A stretch of DNA of 64,000 bases. Origin: Amaurobius ferox. Taxonomy: Eukaryota; Arthropoda; Arachnida; Araneae; Amaurobiidae. Shown here piece after piece: positions 63,137 to 64,000 of this stretch. The notes beneath the pieces were generated by a model. The model ran no database searches and was not told the DNA's origin. It saw nothing but the letters and a program-made list of their open reading frames with translations. A program made the translations under genes and the position numbers. Numbering within the stretch: the first letter of the stretch is position 1; each line of letters opens with the position of its first letter. The stretch covers positions 71,030,230 to 71,094,229 of the forward strand of contig OX578136.1 in assembly GCA_951213105.1 (NCBI GenBank), given 5' to 3'.

Positions 63137-64000
63137 ATATATGGTACTTTTCTTGTTAAATATATAGTAAAGAATTAAAGTGAAAACTTGAAATCCAGAA
63201 TCAGTATTGTACACTTATAAAGCCGATAATATGTTACCTTATGCTAATCATACAGTAACCCCTTAGATATTCACTATTATGTAAATACTATTGGATACCC
63301 ATGAAAACAAAGGAAATACATTTGTGTTGTACCCCAAAGAATTTAAAAGTAAGGAAATCGTGTCTCAGAAAATATTCAGGTGGGATTAGTGTGCTATAGT
63401 AAGTGGTTGATAATTCAATCTCAATGGATTCTGCTTCTGAAAAAGAGTGATGAAACCACTGGGGATTTTTTTTGTGGATCCTACCTGAGGGAATCTAATT
63501 ACGCCAGCTTTTGGAGATCTATCTCACACTCGAAATTATATTCAATCATATTCGACATTATAGTAACTCAGACTCTAAATTACGTGTTACTGTTCGGAAT
63601 TTGTTCATTGTAATAACTTTGAATTTCAACTGAAAGCTATTTATTGACCATAAATATGCAAGAAAACATTTACATTGAAAAGAAAAATTCATTTTCAAAT
63701 CGTTATTCAGGAAACTATAGCTATGCGGATGAAAATGGTGTTTCATAAAGTAAGGAATACTATATATAGCCAAAGGACATGTCGGTGCCCAAGGTATTTT
63801 TTGGCTCTCGAATATAATGTGCTTCTTTATTAAATAAAATGGAATAGATGAAATATATTCTAATTTAAGTATAAGCAAATGATTTATTTGAAATATACTT
63901 CTTAAACCTTATCCAATTGAATGAACCAGTTTCTAGTATTAGCAAATGAGCTTTTAAACACAATACTAGCATATTATAAAACGTTATGTTGCTAATAATA
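63137..64000. other. AT-rich stretch to window end
   Basis: Frames of 77 (plus) and 106 (minus) codons, neither recognised. Confidence 0.4.

Overview
The window reads as eukaryotic, non-genic, AT-rich DNA, most likely from an arthropod. A chelicerate such as a spider is my best guess, an inference from the transposase and retroelement types, not something the sequence proves. I recognise no intact host gene, no rRNA or functional tRNA, no CRISPR array and no bacterial-style operon. Most open frames are shadows of (TA)n or (CA)n microsatellites or of decayed transposons.

Layout. 1-628: abutting copies of two dispersed families that I call family 1 and family 2. 1833-2597 and 17121-17883: inverted copies of an unclassified ~765-bp repeat (RptX), each bounded on both sides by (TA)n. 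2834-4637: a 5'-truncated non-LTR retrotransposon (reverse transcriptase, RNase H, terminal zinc knuckle). 7.3-9.4 kb: two tRNA-derived SINEs, one with a 14-bp target-site duplication (TSD). 10.5 kb: a solitary ~60-bp 'mini-SINE' with its own TSD. 11.7-12.1 kb: a 25/29-bp minisatellite. 16.7 kb and 29.1-29.6 kb: two relics of one YVDD-type reverse transcriptase. 19.2-21.2 kb: two family 1 copies tail to tail. 22.1-22.5 kb: a solo LTR. 27.2-27.8 kb: an LTR-like unit. 31.3-33.7 kb: two direct family 1 copies, one interrupted by a mini-SINE. 33.7-35.2 kb: a ~710-bp tandem duplication rich in AATATT motifs. 37.5-39.8 kb: a family 2 copy next to a family 1 copy. 46.0-49.6 kb: a dead Tc1-type transposon followed by a dead mariner-type transposon with ~250-bp terminal inverted repeats. 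51.2-54.1 kb: SINE heads, a LINE 3' end and a family 1 copy. 56.3-63.1 kb: several family 2 copies and a diverged family 1 relative. The rest is AT-rich sequence with no recognisable content.

The most interesting material is the set of non-autonomous repeats. Family 1 (seven copies plus a diverged relative) and family 2 (six copies) share one design: a short 5' hairpin, a body, a module resembling CCAAATTTCAT, a CA or CAGA microsatellite, and a strong 3' terminal hairpin. This matches the known architecture of Helentron-associated elements (HINE/DINE-1 type), though no Rep/helicase gene is present to confirm it. Three TSD-flanked ~60-nt inserts correspond to only the 3' hairpin end of the SINE and may be a separate ultra-short retroposon. 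Long (TA)n tracts sit at transposon boundaries far more often than I would expect by chance.
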